Shown here piece after piece: positions 33,639 through 46,700 of a DNA stretch of 64,000 bases. The translations under genes and the position numbers were made by a program. The notes under the pieces were generated by a model, which saw only the letters and a list, made by a program, of their open reading frames with translations, did no database searches and was not told where the DNA came from. Each line of letters begins with the position of its first letter. Positions within the stretch are counted from its first letter, which is position 1. This stretch comes from Lumnitzera littorea (taxonomy: Eukaryota; Streptophyta; Magnoliopsida; Myrtales; Combretaceae): positions 79,469,644 to 79,533,643 of the forward strand of contig JAMXBB010000003.1 in assembly GCA_024138015.1 (NCBI GenBank). Direction: 5' to 3'.

Positions 33639-34569
33639 TGATAGGAATCTACATCCCAGAACCATTATGCGCAGTTGAGCTAGAGGACTCCAAGGACTCA
33701 TGTAGAGAATATTAGCTCGAAGCTCTATTTAAGACAAGAATTCCTATCTCGGCCTCCATGTTTCACTTTACTGCTGACCTAAATGCCGAGCTCTCACATG
33801 AACCACCATAGTTCTTGAAGCTATCGAGCAGACGTACTAATCTGCTAAGCATACAAGCTGATCTGTAATTTAACCATGCTATGGTATAGGCAACATCTAA
33901 GTGTAATAACCTTAATTGACTGTTCGAGCTAATCTCCTAAGCTGACCATTAGCACTTGATCTTAATTTAAGATGAATACTTTAGTAATTGATTAACTGAG
34001 CTCTAACTTATTCCAGATCAGGTCGGCTCTAACTACGAACTCTCTTTTCTTGACTTTGTCCAAATTGCACTATATTCCAAAACACTAGCCATCATGTGAC
34101 ACTTGTCTTCTAGCATAACATTCTAGAAGAATTCTTTAATTTTTTTGTACTGAATATTCTTTGGCTCTTTTACCCTTTTTAGTATATTTCATGTACTTCA
34201 ATTATAAATTGCCCTTTTTGTCTTTTCATGTATGCTTTAACCTTAGTGGGGCTATTATAAAAACCCCCATTTGTTGTATGTAGACATCATCCATCATATT
34301 ATCAAAATTAATATAAGTTTCCTTTGTGAGCATCCTTAGTGTTCTTATTTACCCTTAACTCTTATCTATTTCTTTTAGTAAGGAGTAGTGGTGACTGACC
34401 CTATAGTTTAGACCTATGAGTCATATTCGGCACATCATAGGTGAAGTCGAATTGATTGGTGTGTTATATCTAGTTGATAGCTACTTAGAATTTGCTAAAC
34501 CTTTTTTGTTTTCTTTCTATTCATTTCGTTGTGGTGTTCCTCCATGTGTTTAACCTTAGAGATACATCA
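33639..34569 (+). repeat. Chromovirus 3' LTR
   Basis: TGATAGGAATCTAC ... GATACATCA, followed by the right TSD copy GTAAG. Confidence 0.9.
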
Positions 34570-37015
34570 GTAAGTTAGCTCAAAACCCATTACTAGGTTT
34601 TTCAATTCAATTCTTATTTAGGGTTGTTATTCTTTTGGTGATGCTTTTACTTAGGTTAGTTTGCTTAGAAGTGCACTACTAGGTTTCAAATCGATTCTCA
34701 TTTAGGGTTATTGGTCTTTTAGTAACACTCTAGCCTAGATTAGTCAACTTAGAGGAGCATAGCTAGGTTTTCAAATCAATTCTCACTTAGGGTTACTAGT
34801 CTCCTAGAGATGCTCTCGCTTAGGTTAGTCAATCTAGAGGAGCAAGACTAGGTTCTTCAAATCAATTTATCATTTAGGGCTGCAAGTCTTCGAGTGATGC
34901 TCTTACCGAAGTTTGTCAACTTGAAGGAGCATGGTAAGGTTTCAAATCGATTCTCATTTAGGATTGCTTATCTTTTAGTGACTCTCTTGCTTAGGTTAGC
35001 TAACTTAGAAGGGCATTACTAGGCTTTTCAATTCCATACTCATTTAGGGTTGCTAGTCTTTTAATGATGCTCCTACCTAGGTTAGGTAGCTTAGAAGGGT
35101 ACTACTAGGTTTCAAATCAATTTTCATTTAAAGGTTCTAGTCTTTTAGTGATGCTCCCACCTAGGTTAGTTAACTCAGAAGGGCACTATTAGGTTTCAAA
35201 TCGATTCTCATTTTGGGTTGCTAGTATTTTAGTGACACTTTCACTTAAGTTAGTTAACTTAAAGGAGCATAACTAGGTTTTCAAATAAAATATGATTTAG
35301 GTTTCTAGACCTTTAGAGATACTCTTGCATAGGTTAGTCAGCTTAGATGAATGCGACTAGGTTTTTCAAATCAATTTATCATTCAAGGTTGCTAGTCTTT
35401 TAGTGACACTCCCACTTAAGTTAGTTAGCTTAGAGAAGCACGACTAGGTTTTCAAATCAAATCTCATTTAGGGTTGCTAGTTCTTTAGAGATGTTTTCGC
35501 CTAAGTTAGTCAACTCAGAGAAGTACAACTTGGTTTTTTAAATTAATTTATCATTTAGGGTTACTAGTCTTTTGGTGATCCTCCCATCTATGTTAGTTAG
35601 CTCAAAGAACTATGACTAGGTATTCAAATCAATTCTCGTTTAGGGTTACTAGTCTTTTAGTGACACTTTCGCCTAAGTTAGTTAGCTTAGAAGAGCACTA
35701 TTAGGTTTTAAATTGAATGTCATTTAGGATTGATAGTCTTTTAGTAGTGCCTCCACCTGCATTAGTTAGCTTACAAGGGGACAACTAAGTTTCAAATCAA
35801 TTCTCATTTATTGTTGGTAGTTGTTTAGTGATGCTTTTGCTTATATTAGTCAATTAAGAAGAGCATGACTAGGTTTTCAAATCAATTCTTGTTTAGGGTT
35901 GCTAGTCTCCTCGAGACACTCTTACCTAGGTTAGTTGCGTATACAGCAAGGTTTTTTAAATCAATTTATCATTTAAGCTTGCTAGTCTTTCGGTGATGCT
36001 TTTAGCTTAGTTAGTTAGCTCAAAGGAACATGACTAGGTTTTCAAATTGATTTTCTTTTAGGATTGCTAGTCTTTTAGTGATGTTCTTACCTAGGTTAGT
36101 TAGCTCAAAAGGACACCATTAGGTCATATATTGATTCTTATTTAGGATTGCTTGTCTTTTAGTGATGCTTTTGCTTAGATTAGTCAACTAAGAAGAGTAC
36201 AAACAAGTTTTCAAATCAATTCTTGTTTAAGGCTACTAGTCTCCTTGAGACACTCTCAACTAGGTTTTTTAGGTAAAAGGAGGACAACTAGGTTTTTTAA
36301 ATTAATTTATCATTCAAGCTTGCTAGTCTTTTCATGACACTTTTGCTTAGGTTGGTTAGCTTAGAGGAATATGACTAAGTTTTCAAATTGATTTTCTTTT
36401 AGGATTGCTAGTCTTTTAGTGATGCTTCTACCTAGGTTAGTTAACTTAGAACGGAACCACTAGGTTTTAAATCGATTCTCATTTAGGATTATTAGTCTTT
36501 TAATGATGCTCTTGTCTAGGTTAGTCAACTTAGAATGGAACTACTAGGTTTCAAATTGATTCTCATTAAGAGTTGCCAGTCTTTTAGTGACACTCTTGCC
36601 TAGGTTAGTTAGCTTAGAGGAGCACAACCAGGTTTTCAAGTCAATTTTGATTTAAGGTTGCTTGTCCCCTAGAGACATTCCCACCTAAATTAGTAAGCTT
36701 AGAGGAGCATGACTAAGTTTTTCAAATCAAATTCTTGTTTAGGGTTACTAGTCTTTTGGTAATGCTCCCACTTAAGTTAGTCAGCTCAGGGGTGTATGAC
36801 TAGGCTTTCATGTGGATTCTTGTTTAGGATTACTAGTCTTTTAGTAACATTCTGCCTAGGTTAGTTAGCTTGAAAGGGCACTTCTAGGTTTTAAATCAAT
36901 TCTCATTTATGATTGTTAGCCTTTTATTGATGTTTCCCTTAAGATTAGTCAATTGAGAAAGGTACTAATAGGTTTCAAATCGATTCTCATTTAGGGTTAC
37001 TAGTGTTTTAGCGAT
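34570..37015 (+). repeat. Array A, main block, 84-bp tandem repeat, about 29 copies
   Basis: The unit is about 84 bases with constant words GGTTAGTTAGCTTAGA, GGAGCACRACTAGGTTT, TCAAATCRATTCTCATTTAG, GGTTGCTAGTCTTTTAGTGA and YRCTCYYRCCTA. Copies differ by substitutions and short indels. The block is bounded by the chromovirus on the left and by the reverse solo LTR at 37016 on the right, and continues at 59531. Position before a 3' LTR identifies it as the variable 3' untranslated array of the Tat-lineage element. Confidence 0.9.
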
Positions 37016-37938
37016 TGATGCGTCTTTAGGGTCAAATATATCGAGAAGCACCACAATGAAACGAGCCAAAAGAAAAGTAAGAAAACTAGCAAAATTTAAG
37101 CAGCTACTAACTGGATATAATACACTAATCAGTCTTACTCTACCTAAAATTCACTGGATATGACTCATCAATCTAAATTATAGGGTTACTCGTTACTATT
37201 CCCTATTAAAGGGAATAGATAAGAGTTAAGGATAAATGAAAACACTAGGGTTGTTGACAAAGGAAACTTGTAATATACTAATATGGTAATGGATGATATC
37301 TGTATACAGACAAATGGGGCTTATATACTAGCCCGACTAGGGTTACAAGCATATATAGAAAATATAAAAAAGGGTAATTTGCAATTTAGAATACACAAGA
37401 TATATTAAAAAGGGTAAAAAAGAAAAATAATGTTCTATACGGGTATAGTAAGGAATCCTTTTAGAATATTGAACCAAAATACACATGTCGCATGATGGTT
37501 GGCGGCTTGGAATATAATACAATTCGAATGAAATAAAGAAAAGAGTTTGTAGTTAAAGTTGAACTATTCTGGTTCAAGTTAGAGCTTAGTCAATCAAGGA
37601 TGTTCAGATTCCCTTCAGGTTAAGTATCTCATAGTTCGGTTTGGACTAGGTTCGGATGCTAGTCGACTTGGGACCTTGGCTCGGACAGATGTTTGAGGCT
37701 AGTCGGCTTAGATAGATGATTAAGGCTTGGATGTTGTCTAGGTCATGGTATGACTATTTGGCTGGTTGGCCTATATGTTTGACAGGTTGGCAACTATGTT
37801 GGCACTCATGTGAGCTCGATGCTCAAGTTGGTAGTAGAGTGAAAGATGGAGGTCAAAATAGGAATTTTTGCTTAGATGGGACTTTAAGCTAATATTTTCC
37901 ATATGAGTCCTTAGAGTCCTTTAGCTTGGCTATGTATG
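37016..37938 (-). mobile_element. Reverse solo LTR of the chromovirus family, main part
   Basis: The reverse complement of the 28966 LTR family: it starts TGATGCGTCTTTAGG (complement of the LTR end) and includes the complement of the TATA and CCATCATG-type blocks. It breaks off after TTAGCTTGGCTATGTATG and its last part is found at 59504-59530. TSD is GCGAT (37011-37015) against GTGAT (59531-59535); the intact array unit reads GTGAT. No internal region is attached, so this is a solo LTR. Confidence 0.85.
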
Positions 37939-40280
37939 TATCACATCTTAGTGTAGTATAGGATGTACTATTATATAAGAATACTTGTTAAAAACTTAAT
38001 TCAACTTGCTCATTCATGAAAAAAAATCTTTCATTTATATAACAATAGGGTTGCTACATCGGAGTTCAACTGGACATTTGGTTATAACTTATATGTACAA
38101 CCTAATATTTACATTAAAACATGAACAATCCTTTTCTTTTGTCACCTTCAAAATAGTAGGATTCCCGACTTAGTATAGTTTCCATCTGAAAGTCATTGGC
38201 TCCGACTTATACTTTCAATAAACATCCCTCTTAGTGTTGGGCCCTTCACGATACTGTTAACTTAATGATAAAACATTTTATCCTCTTAACTACTGAAGTT
38301 AAGTGAGAGTGGATATCAAACAATACAACATAGGCAATATCATAATTGAAACATTTAAGCATAATCAACAGGTTCAACTCCATACATATATTAACTTAAC
38401 CAGGCATTTATTGCTAGCAATGTAGTATGCTATGCTCATATACGTGGCATGCATCGATATCAATATCCTATGCCCTCCATTATCCTCATTTAATTATTCA
38501 ACATAGTTAAGCATCTAGATATAACATCCGAAAACCTAAGGCAGTAGGGAGTTTCCTAGGAGTAGGACCCTTAACCAAATTAGACTACACATTATAGTCT
38601 ACCAAATCAAAAAGGCAACAAGAAGCTGTGTAAGAGTAAGACTCTCAACTTTGTTTTACAAAAATAGACTACAAACTGTAGTTTACCAAATCAAACTATC
38701 AAAATAGTTAAGATGTTCAGGTAATGAGAATCTATATGCTTCCAAAGAAATTAAGTTCATAAAGCCATAATTTCTCTTGATCACTTGGAAGTTTCATTTG
38801 GAAAATTTTGACTTGTAGGTCCCTTTTATGCCATGCCATGTCATACTATGTAATAACAATTCAAGTATATGATTTAAGACCATTAGTCTTTAAATTTTAT
38901 TTAACTTAGTTATCTAATTCCAGTTTTCGAACTCTCCTTAGCGAAAATCTAATATCTCACTTAGGGTTCACTTAGGTGAACGCCTACAAGATTAAGTTAG
39001 CAGTCCTTGAACTCTCTAAGTTAGTACAATCATTCATAAGCACCAAATCAACACCTAACGTAGCAGTATTACAGTTTAACTAAGGTATAGTTACCATTAT
39101 TCAAAATCACCACATCATCTACAATAGTAGCATATCAGTTCACCTAAGATATTGCTATATCTAATCAACATAGCATCAAATAGTACACAGTGATATGAGT
39201 AGTAATATATCTACTCTAAGCATAGGTTAGATCCATTTACTTGGGCTTATGAATAGTGAAAAATCCTAAACTTCATCATGTGGTCTTTCCTTACCTATTA
39301 TATCTAAGAAAATATAAACATAGTCTTTAAGTTAACTATGAGTCAAACCTAAACTCTTATAAGCTTTCATTATCACATTTTTAAACTTCATTTGACCGTA
39401 TCTTACTCATTCTTTATTCAATTTCAATAAACTTTATAGAGTTATGATTGTTATTTCGAGTACTATTAATATAGCTTAACAAACAAGAATGATCAATATA
39501 GTTATAGGCCCAAAAATACCTTTTATCACTACTGACTCGATCATATATTACTATAACTTCATAATTAAACTGAATAAGCTTTAGTTTTAAACTAAAAACC
39601 CTAAAAATTATACTTTCCAAACTTGAATAACATCTATTTTATACCTTAAATACAGATCTTACACTATTTTATCAATTATCATAATAGTATTATTTACCAT
39701 TTCGCATATTAGGCTAATATAAAGGTTTATACTAGTAAAATACATAATAAATAGTATATGGGCTCAATTAATTATACGAATAATAATATGAACTCACCAA
39801 AATATGTAGTTTAATTATTGATAATGAATTATACTAAACTAGATATTATCTATTTTTACAAAAATAATGGTTTTAGCTTGAAATTATGGAAAATTAGGGT
39901 AAATATACAAATTTATGTGTGAGATAAAAATTAAGTGTTCTAAATATCTTTATAAACCTCTAGAATTCAAAACATATAGGTCTCATTCATCAATTTGATC
40001 AAAAACTAATTATTTTAACAAATTAGCAAAACTAGCAAGTTAATTGAAAATAATTATAGAAAATAGTAAAAATAATTAATTTTGAAAATTCTTGTTACTG
40101 ATCATATATTAATTTATATATTAGGTGTATTATATAAAAAATTTGAGCTTAAAACAACATCACTTAATATTTATAAAAATTAATTCAATTTAAGCCCAAA
40201 TAGGGCATTTTCTTAAGGACCCTATATTTCCAATAATTATTTAACTAAACAAAATTACTACATTAATCTACACCTAAAAT
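37939..40280 (-). mobile_element. Long reverse-oriented LTR 1, left part
   Basis: AT-rich DNA without coding capacity, lying between the interrupted solo LTR and the Sirevirus. Together with 58570-59498 it forms about 3.27 kb. Read on the minus strand it begins TGTAATACCCTAAGATT, a start typical of long gypsy LTRs (Del/Tekay-like). Its target duplication is GTATG (37934-37938) against GCATG (59499-59503). The minus-strand end is TGTGATA rather than TGTGACA. A likely solo LTR; the lineage is only a guess. A 68-codon minus frame near 39.5 kb is not a gene. Confidence 0.65.
40276..40280. repeat. TSD AAAAT, left copy (Sirevirus)
   Basis: AAAAT before the 5' LTR and AAAAT at 58565-58569 after the 3' LTR. 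Confidence 0.88.
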
Positions 40281-41403
40281 TGTTGAACCTAGAGGCTCTT
40301 GTGTGTGATTTTGATAAAGACAAAATTATGCAAGTTATATTAAATTAATAATTGATTATGAACCTATTTGCAAATCTTATAAAAACATGATTAATTTGAT
40401 AAATGACTTGAATTATTTTTATAACACTATGTTTTGCATAATATCTTTATAATATAACTTGATTAGATTGAGTTTGAAATTCTTGAAAGAAGTAAAAGGG
40501 AACAAAATTGTTTATTGTTCTTAGTGTGTGTTGTTTAGTTGTTCAGGTGTGAATCATTTGGTTGGTTGTATCAAGTATTTTGTGATCAGTGGCAAGTGAT
40601 GGATTGTGCAGTTGATTGTCCCTAGACCATCTGGTTGGTTGCTATAAGTTAGTGAGCTATGTTGGACCATGTGGCTGGTTGTCCTTAGACTATCTAGCTA
40701 GTTGTTGCAGGTTAATGAGTTATGTTAGACCACATGATTGGTGACCTAAAGATCATCAGAATGGTGATCCTATTTAGATGGACTGTCTGGCTGGCTTGAT
40801 CACAACCATCCAATTGGTTTACATAGAAATTAGTCGTTACAGTGCTTTTAATGTAAGATGAATAAGCCCAATAGTTGGAGTTTTGCTGGAGGATATAAAT
40901 GTAAGTTTGTAGGCAATTGAAGGATAATTAATATAGCTAAATTCTTGCAATTATTCCCCTTGTCTATTTGTACTTTATTCTAATTATCTTGTGCTCATTA
41001 TTTGCAATTTTTTGTAAACATTAATATAGTGCTAAACTTCATATTTCCAATTTTTACTCAAGAGAGAGCACTATACTAAGTAATTAAGAGTTGTGATTGT
41101 GAGATAATTTGTAATAGAGATTATGCCATTGAGATTATGATCAATAAAATTGTGTGTGAAGACCTCGGTTGAGGCATTGGGTGATCATGAGAGTCAGGGG
41201 CAGTCCGAATTTCATGTTAAAATTTCGTGGTTGATTTCTCTATCCCTTTCTCTTTAAATTTCTACACTCTAATTGTTTCTTAATTATTTCCATATTACCT
41301 CCATTTAGTCAATTTGACTAAAGATTTGTTGTCAAAAGAAAATTTGGTCATTAAACTCAATTCACCACCTCCCCTATCTTGAGTTCCTAGTGTAGTATTT
41401 TCA
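40281..41403 (+). repeat. Sirevirus 5' LTR
   Basis: Direct copy of 57441-58564. It has a TATA-like GGATATAAATG near 40891 and the usual CAATTCACCACCTCCCC block before the CA end. Confidence 0.9.
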
Positions 41404-41404
41404 T

Positions 41405-41417
41405 TTGGTAATAGAGC
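41405..41417 (+). promoter_or_regulatory. Primer-binding site, initiator tRNA-Met type
   Basis: TTGGTAATAGAGC directly after the LTR is a one-base variant of TTGGTATCAGAGC-type sites (with C lost), used by most plant Copia elements. Confidence 0.7.
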
Positions 41418-41464
41418 TAACCTCTATAGTTCTCATTGCTTAATCACATTATAGAGTAAAGATC

Positions 41465-43110
41465 ATGTCACTAAATGTACTAGGTTTCATAGTGGGTCAA
41501 GCTATAAATAGGCCATCACTTCTTACGAGTGGAAATTATCCCTATTAGAAGTATAGGATGAAAATCTTTATTAAAGCACAAAATAGAAAACTCTGGGATG
41601 CAATTGAAAAATGACCAATTAAAATAGAAGGAAAGGAAGATGATGAATATATCGAGGAAGATTGGAAGAAAGTAGACTCAAATGAAATAGCCATAAACAT
41701 ATTGCATCGTGCTATGAACCAAAATTATTTTAATAGAACTTGTACATGCATAAATACTAAGGAAATTTTGGATGAACTACAAAGCACATATGAGGGCACA
41801 TCTAAGTTTATTGTGAGGTAAATTTGAAAATTTCAAAATGCTTCCTAATGAGAATATAGATGAAATGCATAAGAGATTTATTAATATTATTAATCCATTA
41901 AGAGTGCTTGGTAAGAGACTTTCTAACTTAGAAATTAATTTGAAAATTCTTAGGTTTCTTCCAAAAGAATGGGAAGCCAAGAGAACCACCATTGAATAAG
42001 TGCACAATCTAGAAACACTATCAAAAGAACAACTTCTTGGTACACTCATGACCCATGAGATGATCAAAAGACATGTGGAAGAATCTAAGAAGAAGGCTAT
42101 TACTCTCAAAATCACCGATTGCAATACTAATGATGAAGGTGATGAAAGTGATAATGATGATGATGAAATGGCAATGATGGCAAGGAGATTTAAAAAGTTC
42201 ATAAAGTTAAACAAGAAGCTAAGAAGAGATAAAGTTAGTGGTAGCAATACTTCAAAGCTTACAAAGGAGAAAAAGGAAGTTATAAAGTGCTATAATTACC
42301 ACCAACTAGGACACATCAAAGATTAATGTTCACTTCTCAAGAAAGGCGACAAAGAATCAAGAAAGAAAGCCATGGTGGCCACCTGGAGTGATAGCGATTC
42401 GAGCAATTCGGACGACGATATTTGCCTCATGGCCTTAGATAATGAGGTATGTACCACGTCCAAATCCACTCATGATTAGTTGAGAGACATGTATGATGAT
42501 CTTTTAAAAGAGTTTGTTAAAATTCAAAAGAAAAATAAGATTCTTAAACAAATGATGAATGATGTAAGAAATGAATTTGATGTATTCAAACATGAATATA
42601 GTAAGGTAGTTAAGGAAAAAGAGAACTTAGAAGAGGATAATGAATATTTGAAAATTGAAAATGCAAAATTAAAAGTTGAGCTTGATAGTTTAAAGAAGGA
42701 AATTGATGAATTGAACAAGAGGAATGAGGAAATCATGAATGCAAATAAAGAGATAACTAAGGAAAATGGAGAAATGAAATCAAAGATGAATGAAAATGAA
42801 ATTGCATGTATAGATAACTTGGCTAAGTTAGAAATAGAAAATAATGTATTGAAATCTAGCCTAGATGATTTAAGACAAACTATGGCCAAGTTCATTGAAG
42901 GAGAAAAGAATTTAGAAAAACTTTTGGGACAACAAAGGTCTGGTCTTGAGAAAATTAGAATTGGCTATAGCAAAAAAAATATCTACAAGTATTATAAAAG
43001 TTATTTTGTTAAAGTAACTAATAAGACTCGTAACTATTGTGGAAGGTATCACTATATTACTAATACTTATGCAATAAGAAGAAATACTAACTTGAACCGT
43101 ATAGGAAAGA
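41465..43110 (+). pseudogene. gag: Sirevirus gag with zinc knuckles and long coiled coil, broken
   Basis: The ATG at 41465 gives MSLNVLGFIVGQAINRPS, then YRMKIFIKAQNRKLWDAIE and a TYEGTSKFIV segment, the UBN2-type Copia gag core. KCYNYHQLGHIKD at about 42285-42325 is a zinc knuckle whose second Cys became Tyr. From 42480 a 212-codon frame is nearly all charged helix (ENLEEDNEYLKIENAKLKVE), a coiled coil expected in the long C-terminal gag extension of Sireviruses. A second, decayed knuckle (NYCGRYHYITNTYAI) follows. Internal stops lie at about 41550, 41605, 41820 and 42000 and others. Antisense frames here are shadows of the helix. Confidence 0.82.
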
Positions 43111-43224
43111 TGGTTTAGGTCCCCAAGGGACATAGTTTTATTGCTACAACAAACTTGAAAGGACCTAAACTCAAGTGGGTACGGAAAGTTTAAAATTTCT
43201 CATTCTTATAGAAACCTTTAAGGA

Positions 43225-43460
43225 AGAGCAACAAATAGATTTTAGATAGCACATGCTCAAGACATATGACGGGAGACGCTATCAAATTCACTACATTAAC
43301 CTTAAAGGATGAATGGAATGTTACCTTTAGAGACAATAGAAAATCAACCATCTTAGGTGAAGGTAACATTCTTGTTAACAATGATCTTGTTATTAAAAGT
43401 GTATTGCTAATTGATAATCTAAGACAAAACTTGCTTAGCATTAGTGAATTGTATGATTGT
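43225..43460 (+). pseudogene. pol: Copia protease and start of pre-integrase domain
   Basis: The protease active site reads ILDSTCSRHMTGD, where relatives have LDSGCSRHMTGD; the Gly after D-S became Thr. Then come NRKSTILGEGNILVNNDLVI and DNLRQNLLSISELYDC, the end of protease and beginning of the GAG-pre-integrase domain. The LARD element inserted right here; the domain continues at 51592 with YKVTFLANKC. Confidence 0.8.
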
Positions 43461-43768
43461 TGATAATCGTTTTTGGATTACTATTATGTGGACTTATATT
43501 AGTGGGCCCAATATCTAAGCTCGGTTTAATGACCTAGTTTGGGGATGGCCTCCAATGACTCACTATGAATACCAAGCAAGACCCTTAAGTAAGGAGACTC
43601 TCTTCTCCATTCTCTTGCTCCCATAATCATTCAATAATTTTATTCTCATGATGAGAGAGATGACTTAAGCATCGAAGTGACCACGCTGAAGCACCTTACG
43701 GAGTCCCCCCCCATAGCTATTTTGTTGTGTTGTAGGTGTTTGTGTATCGAAACGAGAATCACCAGTCA
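43461..43768 (+). repeat. LARD 5' LTR
   Basis: Matches 51282-51586: shared blocks ACTTATATTAGTGGGCCCAA, ATACCAAGCAAGACCCTTA, ATCATTCAACAATTTTA-like, and GAAACGAGAATCACC at the end. Confidence 0.87.
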
Positions 43769-46700
43769 ATAATTGGTGTCGTCTATAAGAATCAAGCAAT
43801 CAATTTCTACGATTCTTAAGGATTTATCAAAATGTTGCATAAAACATTTCTTCCTTTTTGTGAATTCTTCCAGTCTGATTTATGGTAGTTTCTTTCTCTT
43901 ACTTTTATCTCCAAATTTGGGTAAACATGCTTATGATCTACTAATTTACTTGGGCTTAAAGGATTGCTCTTTCCATTCGACTTTAAATTTGCATTAATAT
44001 TTCTTTGCATTTTGATGGTTGATAATGTGCTGATTCGAAAACATGACTTCTTTAAATGGTGTCTTAGTTCTTCACATTTTTGTATTCCATAAAAATGTTT
44101 ACGATCATGTAACTACCATCGTCAACTTAATCAATATGTTTTGGATCCAAGGACAATTGGACTCCGATGTTTACGACCTAAAAGAGATCCTCTTGAAAGT
44201 CGTTTTACTAGCAGTTATTATGTTCCTCAAAAGTTGTTCACGGTATGGAAGTTCAAGACAACTGTCTTGGGTAACCACTGATGAGGCTGCAAAACTTGGT
44301 TTAAAGTTGGAGTCTATATGGATATATAAGAAAATGTTGAAGGCTTTCTTAGAAATCTATGTGGATTATTTTTGAAAATCAATGAGAAGAATCCGAGGTT
44401 GGATTGTAACTGCAGAGCAACCGCATCGAGTAAATTGCATAGATGGATAAATGACAGCCAAATTCTGTATAAGACAGATCCTCTACGATGTTCCTTCAAT
44501 CTTAGGCCATGCAATTGAATTGTGAAGGCCATGCCAAGGAATTGGACTCCATCGATTGTTGGACAGTAGCAAAACTATTCAATGACTCTGGATTCCATAT
44601 GTAAAGTCTGAAAGACTTTATTGTACAATCATTTGTTCTATCGAAATAGGACAAAAGGTGTGACGTTGTATTATTCAAGCAATTTGAGTGCGGTAGTGTT
44701 CTGCAGGGTTCCATATTGTATGTTACTATGGAGTTAAACAACCATGCTTTATTTTTGGAACGCTCTTGGTTATGGTTTGATTGAACTCCTTAAGTTGTAG
44801 CATAGAGGGCTGATCAAAAGTGGTTGAATAGCCTGTTATAACAATACCACCCGAGCTGTTTATTGTTGTACAAATTCCGATCAAGACCGAGGATTTATAC
44901 GATCGATCTAAGTTGAAAGCGCAACAAACCCGAGCCTCCTAAGTTCGAGTTTTGGCAACGCCGATCTGGTCGAGTTTCTCATCGATGACCTCAATGTTAA
45001 GCTTTGGCATCTTTCGGACTATTCCATAAGTGCCGAACTGAATTGTTGACATATCCAGGCTACACTCTCATTTGATCTACATCAATAAAAGTATTTGATC
45101 CAAAAGCCCCAATGTCATAGTTCATCAATGTGCCGAAATGTCTAGCTACTCCATACCGAGTAATTATCCATCCCTATGCCGAGTTGCCGAGGAGTCGCTC
45201 TAAACTTAAATTGCTGAGTTACTCCTAGCACACATGACGAGCTGCTCGCTTTACTGAACAAGCATACTTTAAGTTCCACGTCGATTTGCCGATCAGTTAA
45301 ATACTGAACAGATGTATGAGGATTCCAAGTTTTATTTTCCTTAATAGCCCAAGTTTTAATCGGCAAAGGATGTTGCTAGTGACATTATCTTTCATCTGAG
45401 AGGATATCGATTAGATTCCAAAATAAACTCAGCATTCGAGCTTGGCTCCAAATCGTGTCGAGGATAGCAGCATGATGGAAGCCAATACACCATTGATGAT
45501 TGGTACATATCCGAGCAAACTTTACACATGAATACTCGAGCGGCAAAAGCACCCAATCGGCCGTCCATCCAAGTTATTGGCAACATATTGGATCTAATCC
45601 CTTGCATGTCGTGGCTGAGAACTAGGAGGATAAAAATTGGGCTCTATGTAACATAGTTGCTGAGAAGCTTGGCATGGCTAGTCGAGATATCTCCAAAGAT
45701 GGACATCCGAGTAGCAAGGACTTGATGTGGACACAAGTTCTATTAAGTGGTAAGAGAGCAGTAACAAAGGCCACGCTGCTCATCAACACAATCGACTTAA
45801 AAGAGAGAAAGGTCCTCTACAATGACAACTGCTCAAATTGTTAATTGAATTTATCCATGTAGCCAAGCTGCTCACTTTAATGAACATTCGAACTCCAAGC
45901 TCCGTGTCGAGTCGCCAAGGAGCTGCCGAGTGTTTCTATTGGCTTGTAAAGTAGTCGAAACGCCGAGTGCTTCCTGAGTCATCAAGTTCTCTAGCTCACT
46001 GCCAATTAAGTGCCACGGCTGAACGGCCAACTCACCTTCTCCACTCGCCGAGTATAGCGAAAATAACGAAATTCGAGACCGTTCCATCAACCAAGCTAAA
46101 TGTGTTGGATCAGAGCCTTCGATCTTCTATAGCAAGCGCCAAACTCCATCGACATGTGAGCAACTAAGCTGGACAAGATTTGAGCTCTTATTGCACCATG
46201 CAATATACATTGCGGATACTTTGCAAAGTTTTTGTTGGGCTCAATACACGCAAATAAAATCTGTGGGTGTGCCAAGCCTAAGAGCAAGCTATGCTCAAGA
46301 CAAGTCAAAGTTTGAGCTTCATCTTACTAGTCGATATTTGAACAATTCCCTACGTTGTCTGACCAGATAAAAGCCGAGCTTGGTGTTATCCATTGTCATG
46401 CTGATCAACCTCATGCACGTCGAACCACTATGTTTCAAGCTCTAATTGACATGCATGGCCAATTTAAATTTCTTTTAGATCAAACGGCAGCCGGAATGCA
46501 GACTTCCTACAAGACATTGAGTTTGGCTCCAACTGTAGGGTCTATGGATAGTCCAAAAGTAAGCTCAACCACACAATAAAACACGTGCTAAGCTATCCTC
46601 TTCTATACTTATCGAGCAACTGCAAATGTACCGGGCTCGTAACTATGCAATGACTAACGCCGAAATAGTTGAACATGTCAACACTGTTTATCTTGATGGC

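Larger units (their letters stand above)
28966..34569 (+). mobile_element. Chromovirus-type Ty3/gypsy element, possibly CRM-like, internally deleted
   Basis: LTRs of 932 and 931 bp start TGATAGGAATC and end TGCATCA or TACATCA, with a perfect 5-bp TSD inside array A. The primer site is of the initiator tRNA-Met type. Gag, RT, RNase H and integrase are present but crippled by many stops. Protease and the first part of RT are missing, so it is both dead and deleted. Integrase is followed by LNLRPNLSNPQVDD just before the 3' LTR. This resembles the '..DLRTNPF..GEDD' tail of centromeric CRM chromoviruses, but that assignment is tentative. Confidence 0.88.

Noticed and set aside
34570..37015. CRISPR-like array
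   Set aside because: 84-bp units are tandem without unique spacers and lie in a plant retrotransposon.
41777..42247. 156-codon minus-strand frame, Leu/Ser-rich
   Set aside because: Antisense shadow of the Sirevirus gag; the sense strand carries the recognised domain.
42524..42895. 123-codon minus-strand frame, Phe/Ser-rich
   Set aside because: Antisense shadow of the gag coiled coil (Lys/Glu codons read backwards).
44043..44375. 110-codon frame in the LARD as a captured host gene
   Set aside because: No recognised motif, no intron or promoter context; chance frame is as likely.
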